64,000 nt of DNA from Galeruca laticollis (taxonomy: Eukaryota; Arthropoda; Insecta; Coleoptera; Chrysomelidae): NCBI GenBank assembly GCA_963921935.1, contig OY998180.1, positions 210,482,744 through 210,546,743 on the forward strand, in the 5' to 3' direction. Every line of letters starts with the position of its first letter. The stretch's first letter is position 1. The position numbers and the translations under genes are program-made. The notes under the pieces are model-generated. The model saw only the letters and a list, made by a program, of their open reading frames with translations. It was not told where the DNA came from and did not search any database. This document shows, one piece after another, positions 11,892 to 23,833 of this stretch.

Positions 11892-13594
11892 CCTATGTTC
11901 GAAAACTAGTTCGAACTAGAGAATTCAACTAAACGTTTGTTATTCTGAGTTTGATTCGCCCTGTACACCACATTCAGCGGGTTTTGCAGTTTCCTTGTAA
12001 AAATAATTGGTTAAGTTTTTGCATTCTGACGTAGAATTTGAAAAGTCATTAAGACGTCAAAATATATATACACGACCCACCCCGTACAGTAGTTGGCGAC
12101 GGCATTGACAAAAAGGTAGAGTCGAGTTTTTTTATGTGTAAAAGTGACAAGTCGGAAACGAAAAAGTTCTTGTAAAGTGTTTATTAAGTTGAAATAGTTT
12201 CTTCACCAACTAACGTTTGGTGTTAACTGAATAGAAAAATCTATTAAAATATTCCAGAGTGACAACCACACGAAACCAGTGAATATTTTATTCAATTTGA
12301 TTCACATAAGAAGGATAACAGGTATCAAAAGATAGTCAAACATGCAGTAACTTACAACGGGAACTTGTGTTTAACCAGATTCACAATTACGAATATCATT
12401 ATTTTATTCAATTTGATTCACATGGGAAGGATAACAGGTATCAAAAGATATTCAAACATGCAGTAATTTACAACGGTAACTTATGTTTAACCAGATTCAC
12501 AATTACGACTATCATTGCAATTTTAACAGTTGTCTTTCCAATCTTTTACAAACTTGTAGCAGTTCTACAGAGAGATTCTAGCAAGGTTGTACGTAAGTAC
12601 TTTATTTTACAAAAAAATGTACTGTTGATACACATAGATTGTGTTTAGCTGCGACTACCACCTTCGAAACGGTCTAAGTGAGTAAATAATATTAAGTAAC
12701 TTTGTGTTTATTCTCAACAAGAATACATTGGTCGTGTGGCCAAATTGTTTCTTTCAACAAATTTTTTATGTGTAGATTTAAACTTATTCTCGCATTGATT
12801 ATTATTAATGTTCTTATCAGATGTAAATTCAGTTTGTACATTTTTCACTAGTTTTAATATTCATGAAGAACGGCCGTTCAATTTAGTTGTGGGTATTTAT
12901 TAATTAGTTTTCTTTGTATTTTACAGGAGATCAATTCTTTATTATCTCCTTCAATAATTAAATTTGTTATTTGTTTATTTCGAGTTGTCTTTAACCAATC
13001 CTCGCTTTAATCCCGAAACTCATTAATTTAAATTGCTAATCGAATACCAGCGCCCTTGGCTGATACAATGGCTAACTAAAGACCTTGAGTTTAACTTTTT
13101 TATTTGTTTTGGGCTTAACCTCAAACACCCTATATTTTTATAATTCGCGTATAAAAGAGACTTCATTATAACTTTGTTAACAGTGTCACAATGAAGCTGT
13201 TCGAACACTTTTTTAGTGTACAGTTGGTTATTGTATGTAGTTATATTTTTATTTGACATTTGGCTTTAACCTTGAATCAAATTATAAATAAAATGGTCTA
13301 GCGTTGTTCTAGCTAGCAAATTTTTATATTAAATGTTCTTAAAGACAAATTAGAATGAATTATATATTGAAAATATTAATGAATAAAGTACGCTAACGTT
13401 TATTTATCAATAATTTGTCAATTGTTTTTTTTGTATAGGATGAATATATAGCTATACATAACGTTCGATTTTTGGGATAAATTACCAGATATTTATGTGA
13501 AGATATATTACAGAAGTAATTCTGTTCATGATATAATATAAATAGATCGCAAGAGCATATACGAAGAAGATCTTTTTTAAACAAATAATCATCC
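11892..13594. other. No gene recognised; possible retrotransposon leader
   Basis: Around 12080-12110 the sequence TTGGCGACGGCATTGAC resembles the primer-binding region that follows an LTR in Gypsy-type elements, but no LTR or gag/pol was found. The 116-bp tandem duplication at 12285-12517 lies inside. The rest is AT-rich without coding signal. Confidence 0.35.
12285..12517. repeat. Two tandem copies of a 116-bp unit
   Basis: ATTTTATTCAATTTGATTCA occurs at 12285 and again at 12401, and the following 100 bases agree except for scattered substitutions, through TTAACCAGATTCACAATTAC. The period of 116 is not a multiple of three, so the two copies are read in different frames. This argues against a protein repeat. 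Confidence 0.85.
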
Positions 13595-13760
13595 TCTGTT
13601 TGCTTAAATGAAAATTTGTTTACAATTTACACAATTATTCGGTCATAATATGTCAAAACTCTAAAGTGCTGAATAAAACCATCTGTGATCTCACCAATCA
13701 GGAATCTACAGAATTGTCAACTTAAATTCAAACCACTTCTCCTAGTTTAAAAACGGATTA
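13595..13760 (-). repeat. Terminal segment of a DNA-transposon family also present at 23268
   Basis: Read on the minus strand, this stretch matches 23268-23412: both share GTTTTTAAACTAG, TTTGAATTTAAGTTG, CAATTCTGT, TTCTGATTGGT (or CCTGATTGGT) and CAGCACTTT in order. The outer edge near 13757 is probably the element terminus. Confidence 0.6.
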
Positions 13761-14267
13761 TATGTAATTCTATTTTATTTAAAAAATTAAATAAATGCGA
13801 ATTATTAAAAAATATTGTGTAAAACTTGTGCCACAATTACTTTCTGTAGTTCTCGTGATTTGCGCAACTCACTGCTTCGCGCAAACTTCACTCGTACTAC
13901 AAAACGAGTCATTGTGACACTTGTTTTACAAATAACTATTATAAATGTGTCTTATACGCGAAAAGTAATTCCAGCAATTCAACGCAAAGTTCAAAACTTA
14001 TTCGCCCCCCGAAACACGCAATGGCATTGTTTGAAAAGAGTCCAATGTATAGAAGAATGCAATTCTTAAACAAGCTACGAGATTATATAAGAGAAGAGAA
14101 TAATTTGAATTTGTTCAAGCAGAAAGTAAGAAAACTTCTTATCAGTGAATGTTTCTACAGCATTTTAAATGTGTAATTATTAGGCTTGCGTATCCAACAT
14201 TGTAATTAGGCGAGTTTTTGTTTATGTGTATGTTTTTTGCTTTTGTACTGTACGTTGTATGTGACTA
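13761..14267. other. No gene recognised
   Basis: AT-rich flank of the transposon at 14268. It holds short inverted motifs such as ACTCGT ... ACGAGT near 13888-13905 but no coding sequence I can support. Confidence 0.5.
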
Positions 14268-16452
14268 TACTCGATAGTCGAAATTGTGTAAAGTGACGTC
14301 ATCGGTTATCTACCGATTTAAAGTGAACTCCATGAGCGTATCATAGTTTAAGGGTGCGAATACTGAAATATCTGGAATTTCAATTTTTAACATTTGAAAT
14401 AATAACTTATCACAAGTTGTTCATAAGTAAGTTAAAACAAAATAAAAAAATGTTTAAAAGTCAATTCCAACTTACTACTACTAAAACTAAAAAAAAGTTG
14501 TTTGTCAAGACCAAAATAAATTACCAATAAGTATAGGTATGTTGCGAGGTCACTTGTAAAATGTCTGACTAACTGGAAGCGGTATCACTCCCTGACGACT
14601 CCTCAGAATCATCGCTTTCTCCTCCTATATCGATAATGAGTGGTTCCGTCATTACTTCTACACGTATGTCTAAATCCCAAAACTTTATTTCTTCTTTTAA
14701 TACGTGTTGAATACATTTACGCCAACTCTCAGCAGTAACGGTATGCAGCGCCTCGTCAAACAGTTTCTCAACGTCAGCCATTTTGAATGTACTGTTTTTT
14801 CTCGCAACATAATTTTTCACTTGGGCCCAAACCAGCTCGATGGGGTTTAACTCACAGTGGTAGGGAGGAAGTCTAACAACTGAGACGTTGAAATCTTTCG
14901 CCATTTCATCGACAACGTACTTAATATAACTGCTTTTATGTTTCCGTACGAGAGATAATAATTCAACTTTTAGCATTGCCTCGTTGTGCGGAATGCTTTT
15001 ACTCTCTAACCAATCAATTATAACCCTCTTGCGGCTAGCTGAAGTAGGTATTTGCTCCAGTCGACGAGAGTGGTATGAAGCATTATCCATAACTATCACT
15101 GAACCAGGAGTTACCTTTGTTAAAATTGATCTAAACCATGTTTCAAACCGGTTACCATCCATCTCTTCATGGTAATCGACAGTTTTTTTGGACTGAAAAC
15201 TTAGTAATCCACCTTCTACAAATCCTTCCTCGCTGCCAATGTGAGTGATAATCAGTCGACGTCCTTTCCCAGAGGGAGCTTTTAAACCGGAAGAGAAACC
15301 CTCCATAAAGGCTTGTCGATTGCTTCGTATATTCATGTCTTGCCACACTTTTGACACAGTGTGGCCTTCATTTAACCATGTTTCGTCAAGATAATATATG
15401 TGCCGTCCTTCGTTACGAAACTGTCGTATCTGTTTTAAATAATTTCTCCTCCATTCCACAATGTCATTTCGTTCAATTAAGGCACTGTTTCTACTTCTTG
15501 TTTGGTAACGAAAATTCATTAATTTTAAAGTTCGTCTCAAAACTTTATCACTGATGTTTGGTAAAGTATCATCAGCCTCTATTACCTTGCTCAATTTAGC
15601 TACCGAGGGGATTTCATTCCTAAAATAAAAAGAATGTATTTCCCTACGTATAGCATTCCGTGTTTGGTGTCCAAAACAATTTTCTTTCTTCCCCTACTTT
15701 CCGGTTTACAGTTTTCACCTCGTTCTCTTGTCAAAGATCCGTCCCGCGATTTCTTTAGAATATTGTATATAGTACTCTTAGAAACTTTAGTTAAATAACT
15801 GCACTTAATCACAGCGTCACTAACACCCAACTGTTTGTCCATGGCACGCAGTCCTTCGTACACATTTAATATGAGGACTTTTTCTTCCCGAATTAAATTG
15901 TTACGACGCCGTTTTTTATCGCCAACACCGCTACACTCCGCCATTATTGTCACTAAATATACCGATATAAATATTACAATAAATGCCAATAATAACCGAT
16001 TTATCACACAAAACCACAACACAAATACTGATGTTACGTTCATGAAGAGAATAAACACCTCACATAACTGTTTACTATCACTGTCTCATTCGCGTAGCTC
16101 GATCTATCTATCTCGTTCTCAAAGCCGGAACATTGAAGCGACTCTCCAACATTGTCAAATCGGCGAGTTTTTCACAACAAACTTTGCGTTCAAGAAATAT
16201 ACATAAACACTTTATTTCACATTTCAAGTAAACTAATTATTATTAGTCTGCTTGAAATTTGAAATAAATATATTAAATTGGTATTGACTTAATTACATTG
16301 CATCTTTTGTACCTGAAATATTGACACAATGGATTTGAAGTGTATTTATAAAATACAGCATTTCTCTCTAGAATACATATGGCAACTGCGCTTTAACCAA
16401 AGTGTTGATTAGATAGCTCTGACTCACTTTACACAATTTCGACTATCGAGTA
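14268..16452 (-). mobile_element. IS630/Tc1/mariner-group transposon with perfect 29-bp ends
   Basis: The terminal inverted repeats (14268-14296 and 16424-16452) are identical over 29 bp and start TACTCGATAGTCGAAATTG. TA lies on both sides (14266-14267 and 16453-16454). The transposase gene fills the element on the minus strand. Length is 2185 bp. Perfect ends and few coding lesions indicate a young insertion. Because the flanking bases are also symmetrical, the exact boundary could be 2-3 bp further out. Confidence 0.9.
14569..15944 (-). pseudogene. Transposase of the DD82E (Sailor-like) type, one clear frameshift
   Basis: The start MAECSGVGDKKRRRN at 15944 is followed by a helix-turn-helix region (REEKVLILNVYEGLRAM ... 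VSKSTIYNILKKSRDG). The catalytic part has YYLDETWLNEGHT (Asp), GSVIVMDNASYHS (Asp) and CELNPIELVWAQVKNYV (Glu). I count 82 residues between the second Asp and the Glu, which fits the DD82E branch (named Sailor as I recall) and not DD34D/E mariners. A one-base shift near 15660-15670 separates the N-terminal and catalytic parts: past it the second frame already reads RNAIRREIHSFYFRNEIPS. No other stop is seen across about 455 codons. The acidic tail GGESDDSEESSG is at the C-terminus. The family identification is from memory; the motifs and spacing are read directly. Confidence 0.85.
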
Positions 16453-17213
16453 TAGTTGAATTGACAAATCTTGGATACTCTGAATATATAAGCATTATGA
16501 ATAAAAAAGACAAAGATTAATCGTTAGGGCGATGGGCGAATTAAACAGATATGCAACAGGAAATATTTTATTTATAAGAGAAATAAGTAGAAGACTTCTT
16601 TTGCTATGAATAATTTCCTTTCTTCAAAAAAAATATATTCTAGTTCGGATATAAATCCGGTTTTACATGAACTAGTTAACAATGATTTACCAAGTAGCAC
16701 GTGCTTACTGACCTCAACAACCAACCTTTAAATTCTTGAATGAATTTAAATTTCATCTCCAGACTAGTGATGTATGAAATCGAATTAAAATGTTCGTCGA
16801 ATCCAATTATTTAGCTACTCGGAGTAATCCGATTATTTTTCAACGATACGAATATCGCTCGCTCGGTTAAATTTGAAATGAATTCGGAATCGAATAATGA
16901 ATCCGAGTATTTGAATCATTCGATTTCGTTGGTATATCTATATCACTATCTCAGACGTCTTCACACATTTATAGTTGGCGTAAAAGATATAGTGTAGCAA
17001 TCTAATCGTAAATCCCGTTTAAGTTATGTTGCGGAGCAAAACTCTGTGTGTGTGGGGTTGTGATATTGACTGCGGATCCTAATGGTTCCATTAGCCTAAC
17101 CAATTGTTTGACTTACTATAGTTTTACCATACATTAATATTTTTTACATCTAATTTATACAATAATTCGAAATATATACGTTTTATAATACAATACGATA
17201 TGTTACTTAAAAT
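16453..17213. other. No gene recognised; AT-rich repeat relic
   Basis: Around 16763-16940 there are recurring GAATC/GATTCG motifs (CGAATCGAAT-like), as in decayed hAT MITEs that start with CTAGTGATG. A GGATCC-AATGG-TTCC-ATTAG hairpin lies at about 17073-17093. No coding sequence. Confidence 0.35.
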
Positions 17214-19597
17214 CCTATTTTTTTTCTTTTTTTTTTAATTTAATTTTTTTTTCTTTTTTTTATATTTTTTCCTTTTTTATTTTCCTTTTTTTTCATTTTT
17301 TTCCTATGGGATTACATAGGGATACTTTTCACGCTAAGGTGCCTTTCATAGCGACTTTACAACACACAAAACGGGCAACGGATAGAAGGTAAAATATATA
17401 ACATGAGGATAGACACGAGGAACCAAGCTAAAATTATCTATTCTAAATCAGACATTCATTTTTTCCGTTTTGATTTAATTAATATATAAGATACACTAAG
17501 ATATTCAAATTCTTAAACCCAAATTGCGAATATATTGATAAATCAATATATAAATTTCCATATTATTTGAGGTTATTAATTCATATAAATTTATTGGTCG
17601 TTCTAAAGATTTATATTTACTAAACTTATTCATAAACTGATCAATAATTCTCCGATTCAGTTCGCATCCTAATATTTTGTGTTCTACTGTGCCATCTTCA
17701 CCACATTCGCAACTTGGGGAATCTATGATATTAATCTTGCATAAATGAAATGGAACCAACGTGTGGTTAAATCTAATTCTAGATATAGTTCTTATCAAAT
17801 CTTTCGATAAGTTAAGCCCACTAAACCATGGTGCTGAAGTTAAAGTTGGTTTTATTTCCTTATAAAATAAACCTTTGTTGGAATCTCTGTATTTCACCAT
17901 CCATTTAGCTATACTTTTATTTTTTAATATCAGGAAAATATCTTCTAGACTAAGCGGATAGTTTACAGTCTGATTACTTTGTAATGATTCTTTGGCTAAT
18001 ATGTCCCCTTTTTCATTATGAATTATTCCGCAGTGAGCTTTAACCCAAACAAATTTAACTTGTTTATCTTCCTGTTCTAGATCTATAACGATATTTATTA
18101 TGTCTTTAAGTATATAATTCAATTTATCTTTACTAGAGAGATGTTTAAGTTTTTGTAGTACACTTTTACAATCTGAAATTATTAGAATATGTTTTTTGAT
18201 AGTCAATTTGGTTTTTACATAGGTTAGGGCTTCTCGTATTGCTAATTGTTCTGCAGAGTATACTGAAAAAATTTTTGGTAATTTTATTGATTCGGAATAA
18301 TTTTCGATTGGATCCCAGAAAGCACAGGAAGCATCATTTCATTTTTTTGATGCATCGGTAAATATTAAGTGATAATTAGGATATTTGTATTTTATATCTG
18401 ATGTAAAAAGTAGGTTTCTGAAGGCAGGGGGGTATACAGAATAATCAATAATTCTCCGATTCAGTTCGCATCCTAATATTTTGTGTTCTACTGTGCCATC
18501 TTCACCACATTCGCAACTTGGGGAATCTATGATATTAATCTTGCATAAATGAAATGGAACCAACGTGTGGTTAAATCTAATTCTAGATATAGTTCTTATC
18601 AAATCTTTCGATAAGTTAAGCCCACTAAACCATGGTGCTGAAGTTAAAGTTGGTTTTATTTCCTTATAAAATAAACCTTTGTTGGAATCTCTGTATTTCA
18701 CCATCCATTTAGCTATACTTTTATTTTTTAATATCAGGAAAATATCTTCTAGACTAAGCGGATAGTTTACAGTCTGATTACTTTGTAATGATTCTTTGGC
18801 TAATATGTCCCCTTTTTCATTATGAATTATTCCGCAGTGAGCTTTAACCCAAACAAATTTAACTTGTTTATCTTCCTGTTCTAGATCTATAACGATATTT
18901 ATTATGTCTTTAAGTATATAATTCAATTTATCTTTACTAGAGAGATGTTTAAGTTTTTGTAGTACACTTTTACAATCTGAAATTATTAGAATATGTTTTT
19001 TGATAGTCAATTTGGTTTTTACATAGGTTAGGGCTTCTCGTATTGCTAATTGTTCTGCAGAGTATACTGAAAAAATTTTTGGTAATTTTATTGATTCGGA
19101 ATAATTTTCGATTGGATCCCAGAAAGCACAGGAAGCATCATTTCATTTTTTTGATGCATCGGTAAATATTAAGTGATAATTAGGATATTTGTATTTTATA
19201 TCTGATGTAAAAAGTAGGTTTCTGAAGGCAGGGGGGTATACAGAATAATCTCTCAAATAATCTACCTTGATTTCAGTTATTATCGTTAAATTTGTTTGGT
19301 ATAAGGGAATCACATCATTTTTATACATATTGGTCTGTGAGTTCTAGACATTCTGCATATGATTCATACATTAATAAGGATTTTTTTTCCTCCAATATTC
19401 ACAGGTTAAATCGTATACATATAGTTTGTGTATTTTATTAACTAGGCTACTGTTTTTGGACATTATTTTCATGAGAAACTTACTACATAAAAATTCTCTC
19501 CTAATGTTAAGTGGCATCTCACAGCATTCGACATATAAGTTAGAGATAGGCGTATTCTTTAAGGCCCCTATTGCTAGTCGTGCAAATGATATTTTTT
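17214..19597 (-). mobile_element. 3' half of an RNase H-bearing non-LTR retrotransposon, with internal duplication
   Basis: On the minus strand the fragment starts near 19597 with ISFARLAIGALKNTPISNLY, a typical linker between reverse transcriptase and RNase H, broken by stops. RNase H follows: LIFTDASKK then a stop (TGA), SAEQLAIREAL, ILIISDCKSVLQ, and WVKAHCGIIHNEKGDILAKE, i.e. the D-E-D-H/D pattern. A Cys-rich motif CECGEDGTVEHKILGC comes next. The gene ends at 17505 (IRNLGLRI-stop). A 3' UTR then leads to a 90-base T-rich tract at 17214-17306 on the plus strand, which is the poly(A)-like tail. The element is 5'-truncated and appears joined directly to the piggyBac 3' coding end at about 19598. 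It is dead, since the stop after SKK is present in both duplicated copies. Confidence 0.8.
17641..19248 (-). repeat. Direct tandem duplication, 804-bp unit, apparently identical copies
   Basis: Units 17641-18444 and 18445-19248 start with TCAATAATTCTCCGATTCAG and end with GGGGTATACAGAATAA. The peptides they encode (from TIKKHILIISDCKSVLQ to CELNRRIID) are the same in both, and every stretch I compared matched. At the junction the gene is refused out of order: RRIID is followed by YSVYPPAFRN, the upstream part of the same protein. A TC or AATAATC microhomology marks the junction. Confidence 0.9.
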
Positions 19598-21718
19598 CTC
19601 ATCTTAGTCGACATCTAGTCTTCTTCTGTACAACAATTCAAACAACATTTTCTTGAACGTTGGAGGCAAATCGGTTTTTTACATTTTAGACATAAAAAAG
19701 CTGTTTTTCTTCTTATTCTCGAGGGGCAAATATAACAATATTTTCGAGTTTCTAATATTTCTTCTGGAGAAGGTGTATCTGGCGGAAGGTTCAAAATCTT
19801 GCGAATTAGACATTTTTGCTCTTTTGGAATACGCTTTGACAATAATCTTTCTCGTACATGATCATCAATTAGTTGCTTTGCTAATTCTTTTACAAAACAT
19901 AAACGTGTTTTGTCATTTCCTGGATATGAAGCATAAATAATAAATGAATTTGCGCTACAAATATCAACAATTTTATAAAAAATCGTCATTGGTCATCGAC
20001 GAGTGCGCCTACTGCAAGTATTTTTGGCACATTTATCATCCATAGAATCCACCCCAGCTTTGGTGCGGTTATAAAAAGCTATTATTTGAGGCTTATCTAT
20101 TTCGGGATCAGTTTCTATGGAATGATGCATTGTTGATAACATAATGACTGCCTTATGTTTCTTAGGAGCGAAAGAAAGCAAAGTCATGTCTTTAGTGAAT
20201 CCATATATTGTGTCACCTATTTTGCGTTTATTTGCAGGTTTGAATTCGGGGGGAATTTCCGACTTATTTTTTTTAGGGTGTCTACATAAGTTAATTTTTT
20301 TTAACAAATACTGGGCAAGTTCAACAGATGAAAACCAGTTGTCTGCTGTTATGTTTCTATTGGAATCGTATAAAGGTTGTACCAGTCTGATGACCGACTG
20401 TGTTGGAATTTTCATCTGTTTTTCATTAGCGGTTAAACCAACTCCATAAGTGTTTCTTCCGGTATAAATATATCCATTAGACAAATAGCTGGTTTTAGAA
20501 TCTGTCAATGCCATAATTTTGATTCCATACTTTTCCGGTTTAGATGGGATATACATTTTGAAACTACATCTCTCACGAAATCCCCATTTCGTCTACACAT
20601 GCTGAACCTCCGACTGTGTAACATGCTTTCGCGTTTTCTATAAATAAAGAAAATAATTAGGTAATTGGTGCAGCAGGATCGTTTCTTTTTCGTTCTAGCC
20701 TAGTTTCGGGACTATCAAACCGTAGGGCTGATAGTAATACAGAAAAACGTTCCGCCGACATTACCGCTCTAAATATTTCCCTGCCCGTACTATCGGTGGC
20801 AAAAATACTTCTTATATCTTCGTCATTGGATTTGAAAATCGCAGTAAATAAAAGTAACCCTATGAAAGCTCGTTGCTCTGTTCGGGAAAGTTCAGCAAAT
20901 TCTGGTTTATTTTGTCGTTTGTAGCGATTTCCCATAGTGATAAGTTTTTTATTAGTCCATTGTAGAATACAGTCATACATTTCTTTAAAAAACAATTTAT
21001 CGAAAAAGTCTAAAGGATCTGTTAGATTATTATCCAAAAGTGTTCGTGGGAGACGAATGATATTACGAGCTGCAGTACGAGCGTTCCGGGTAGGTTCCTT
21101 TTTACTCCATTTATATCTGTTTTTTCCGAACCAATAGTTCTGCTTCTTAGTTCTTTGGCTCCCGCCTATTTCAATGTGCTCGACCTCTTCAAAGTCTTCT
21201 TCCTCTTCTAGGTTGTTCTCTGTATCACCATGCTCCATATTATCTTCTTCTTTGTTTTTTCTCTTCATTTTCTTCTTCTGATATATCTTCTACATGATTA
21301 TAATTAGGATCATTATCGTCGTCACTAACTTCTTGCTCACTTTCGCTATCATGGTTACTTTGTAAACAGACAGTCTCATCTGGTTCAGAATTACTGTTAT
21401 CAACATCTGCTTCAAAATACCACTGTAAAAGAGTGTCTTCGAAATTAGGATCCCCTAATTTTATACGTTTCGACGTACTAGCCATATTCACAGTTCTGAA
21501 TTTTTGGTACACTAACACGGACAAGGATTCTACGATACTCCTTCCTATGTATAAATTACGATAACCTCTGGTCACAGATAAACTACGCTTACAGTCGATC
21601 AGACACAACTAACTAGGAAGGTACCCAAACGCATAGACGAAATAAGTAAAAAGGGTGGGAGTAGCATCGAGAGAAATGTTCCGCGGAGTCTGTCAGACTC
21701 CTTGTCCGTGGTTAAGGG
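19598..21718 (-). mobile_element. piggyBac element, 3'-truncated
   Basis: The 5' end (on the minus strand) lies at 21718: TTAA at 21719-21722, then inward CCCTTAACCACGGACAAGG. A 17-bp subterminal palindrome GGAGTCTGTCAGACTCC is at 21685-21701, comparable to the GGGGTC palindromes of the second piggyBac. The 3' end is missing: the LINE fragment begins within 20 bases of the stop codon. The transposase gene is described separately. Confidence 0.8.
19615..21485 (-). pseudogene. piggyBac transposase, broken by several frameshifts
   Basis: The start MASTSKRIKLGDPNFED at 21485 and an acidic N-terminus lead, after a frameshift near 21250, to the conserved region (KEMYDCILQWTNKK, ELSRTEQRAFIGLLLFTAIF, RFSVLLSALRF). 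A TAA stop follows at 20657 in PIT-stop-LFSLF. The first catalytic Asp (GGSACVDEM) is followed by another shift near 20575. MYIPSKPEKYGIKIMALTDS and ITADNWFSSVELAQYL (second Asp) come next, then TKAGVDSMDDKC (third Asp). A last shift at about 19991 leads to RWPMTIFYKIVDICSANSF and the C-terminal cysteine-rich domain (CYICPSRIRRKTAFLCLKC ... CCLNCC). All three catalytic Asp are still readable but not in one frame. The enzyme family cuts and pastes at TTAA without leaving a scar. Confidence 0.9.
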
Positions 21719-21722
21719 TTAA

Positions 21723-23267
21723 TAATCATACCTGGATGAAAACTTTTTGCATGTTTCCTTAAATTAAAAATAGCATTAAAGCTTTTTTGACATTGGTAAC
21801 ATGTGACGACGTCCATTTTTTAAATATCTTTACCACAATAAATAATTACATACAATACGCCACAATAACATACCTAACCTTTGAAAATATACAGATGCTG
21901 TGATAATTTCCATTGAAAACAAAATCATCTCTTTCCCGCCTATATTTTTGGCGGACTTCGGTTGAATTCGCAAATCGTTCGTGGTTGGGAATAGTTTTCG
22001 CATGCTCTACGCATCCGCTAATTGTTTGTACGCAAGTAAAAAATAAGAGGGAGCTTGAGAAACATGTAAAATGCATACTATCGAACACGCCACAGTAGCG
22101 GTTTCTTGGTTTGGATGTTTTGGCAACAGGAAGGCTATTTGAAATTTGTTCAAGATTCCGCAACTTTTCGATGGGATAAAGATCCTAAGGTCTCGTTTAA
22201 ACTGTGAACAGAACTTTTTAAACATGAGAAATCATGTAATGCCATTTCAATCACCTAACAATTTTCTTATTGATGAACACTTGTTATTTTGGATGAACTC
22301 GGTAGAAAGAAAAAAAATGGATCTCCTATGAGCTTAGAACGATTGGAACATTTTAGATGAATATTATTTTAATAAATAAATCAATAAAATGCCTTTAATT
22401 AAATTATTCACTTATTTTTTATCATAACAAATCAATTTGCTTAATTTGATTTCATCTTGCTGCTTCTAAATTGTTGTCGTACACTGTATTATATGGAAAT
22501 GAGTTTTTCACCATACCTTCGAGGAGCGAAAATTATTTTTCCGTTTTTTCCTATCTATCGTTCTTACATATGACCTTAAAAGGGAAATGTCGATGACCCT
22601 TCACGCGGTGAATGATGTGTGATATTATGGGGTACAAACTCTACCAAAGGGAGCGAAAGAGGGCGGAATTGATCACGGTTAATCGCCACTCCCTACATCA
22701 CCATCCACCAGTATCAACATGTTTCCGACAAATTAGATATTGGAGCAATGTGTATACAGTTAACTTAGTACACGAATTTTTTGTATATTCATACACCCCT
22801 ATAGAATAAATTTATTAATTGAAAATAAGAATTAGACTAACAAAAAGTATTCGAAATATAATCTTTAGCTACTGTGTATTAGTGCGAGATAAAGATTAAA
22901 GTGATGGCGATTAGATTAGGAAAAGTAAAAGTTAAAAAAAATCAATATACTAAATATCCTTCTGTAGTATTGGAATTAATGAAAATAAATTCGCGAGTTC
23001 GCAAAGTTAGTTTCATAAAATCACAGAGAGATGTTTGGTCATATAAGAGGGGATAATAGGAAAGTTCTTTGACTTTTTACGCTTGTAATTGCCTCTTCTT
23101 CTTCTGTGAACGTTGACTGGAATACAGACATACTCAATTACAATGTGTGAATACATAACACAGTTTATATTGTTGTTTATGTATTAGAGATTTTTTGCTA
23201 TAAACAGTAATTTGACACATTATTTCTATTCAATTATATTATTTACACCATTAAATACACTACACCC
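21723..23267. other. No gene recognised
   Basis: AT-rich interval between the two piggyBac elements. Several frames of 60-105 codons exist on both strands (for example 21846-22163 and 22612-22809), but none shows a family motif. The overlapping frames on both strands suggest chance. Confidence 0.5.
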
Positions 23268-23735
23268 TGTTTTTAAACTAGAAGGACTGATTTGAATTTA
23301 AGTTGGCAATTCTGTTGATTTCTGATTGGTCAAATCGCAGCCGGTTTTACACAGCACTTTTGACATATACTATGATTGATAATTGTATAAATTGGAAACA
23401 AATAGTGTCCATTTTGTTCTTTCTTGCGTATTTGTTATTGTTTTATTAAAATATAAAAACAGTTCTTGTCAAGACTAATTTGAAAATGGAATCAGATAAT
23501 ATTCCAAGTACTAGCAAGCATCATTCGCACCCCAAAAGCTTTGTAATTTTAGGCCACTTATCGTCTACAGAGAAGTAAAACATTGTGAATTTGTATGAAC
23601 AAATCTCAGATGATAAACCAGAGACAAAGGTGAATGCCATTGTGTTTAAAATTGTATTCTATTATTACTACAAAAGAATGCTGAGGCGTGCTTTAAATAA
23701 GGCACCAGTTAGAAAAAATCTTGAAATCCAATATT
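23268..23735 (+). mobile_element. 5' end of a DNA transposon with start of its transposase, truncated
   Basis: The terminus CCTGTTTTTAAACTAG at about 23268 begins a segment shared with 13595-13760 in inverse orientation. Downstream, ATG at 23488 opens MESDNIPSTSKHHSHPKSF, then a TAA stop, then NIVNLYEQISDDKPET. The last resembles the N-terminal helix-turn-helix region of IS630/Tc1-like transposases (compare LILNVYEGLRAM in the element at 14268), but this is a weak match. The sequence passes into a BEL/Pao fragment near 23735. Confidence 0.4.
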
Positions 23736-23833
23736 TTGTTGATCTGATTCCAGCAACGTTTTGTTTTGGATACGACAAGAGTATCAATGGAAAACATTTG
23801 TATCGAACAGGGTTCAAGAGATAAAAACTTTAA
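23736..23833 (+). mobile_element. BEL/Pao retrotransposon fragment (left of piggyBac insertion)
   Basis: In one frame this reads [20 protein letters not shown] then [11 protein letters not shown], the conserved stretch downstream of the reverse transcriptase in BEL/Pao polyproteins. The frame is cut at TTAA (23830-23833) by the piggyBac and continues without a shift at 26291 if one TTAA copy is removed. Confidence 0.75.

Noticed and set aside
12076..12110. Gypsy LTR retrotransposon start (TTGGCGACGGC)
   Set aside because: Only a primer-site resemblance; no LTR pair, gag or pol nearby. Mentioned only as a possibility in the interval entry.
17214..17306. T-rich tract as a simple repeat or promoter element
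   Set aside because: Better explained as the A-rich 3' tail of the minus-strand LINE that ends just above it.
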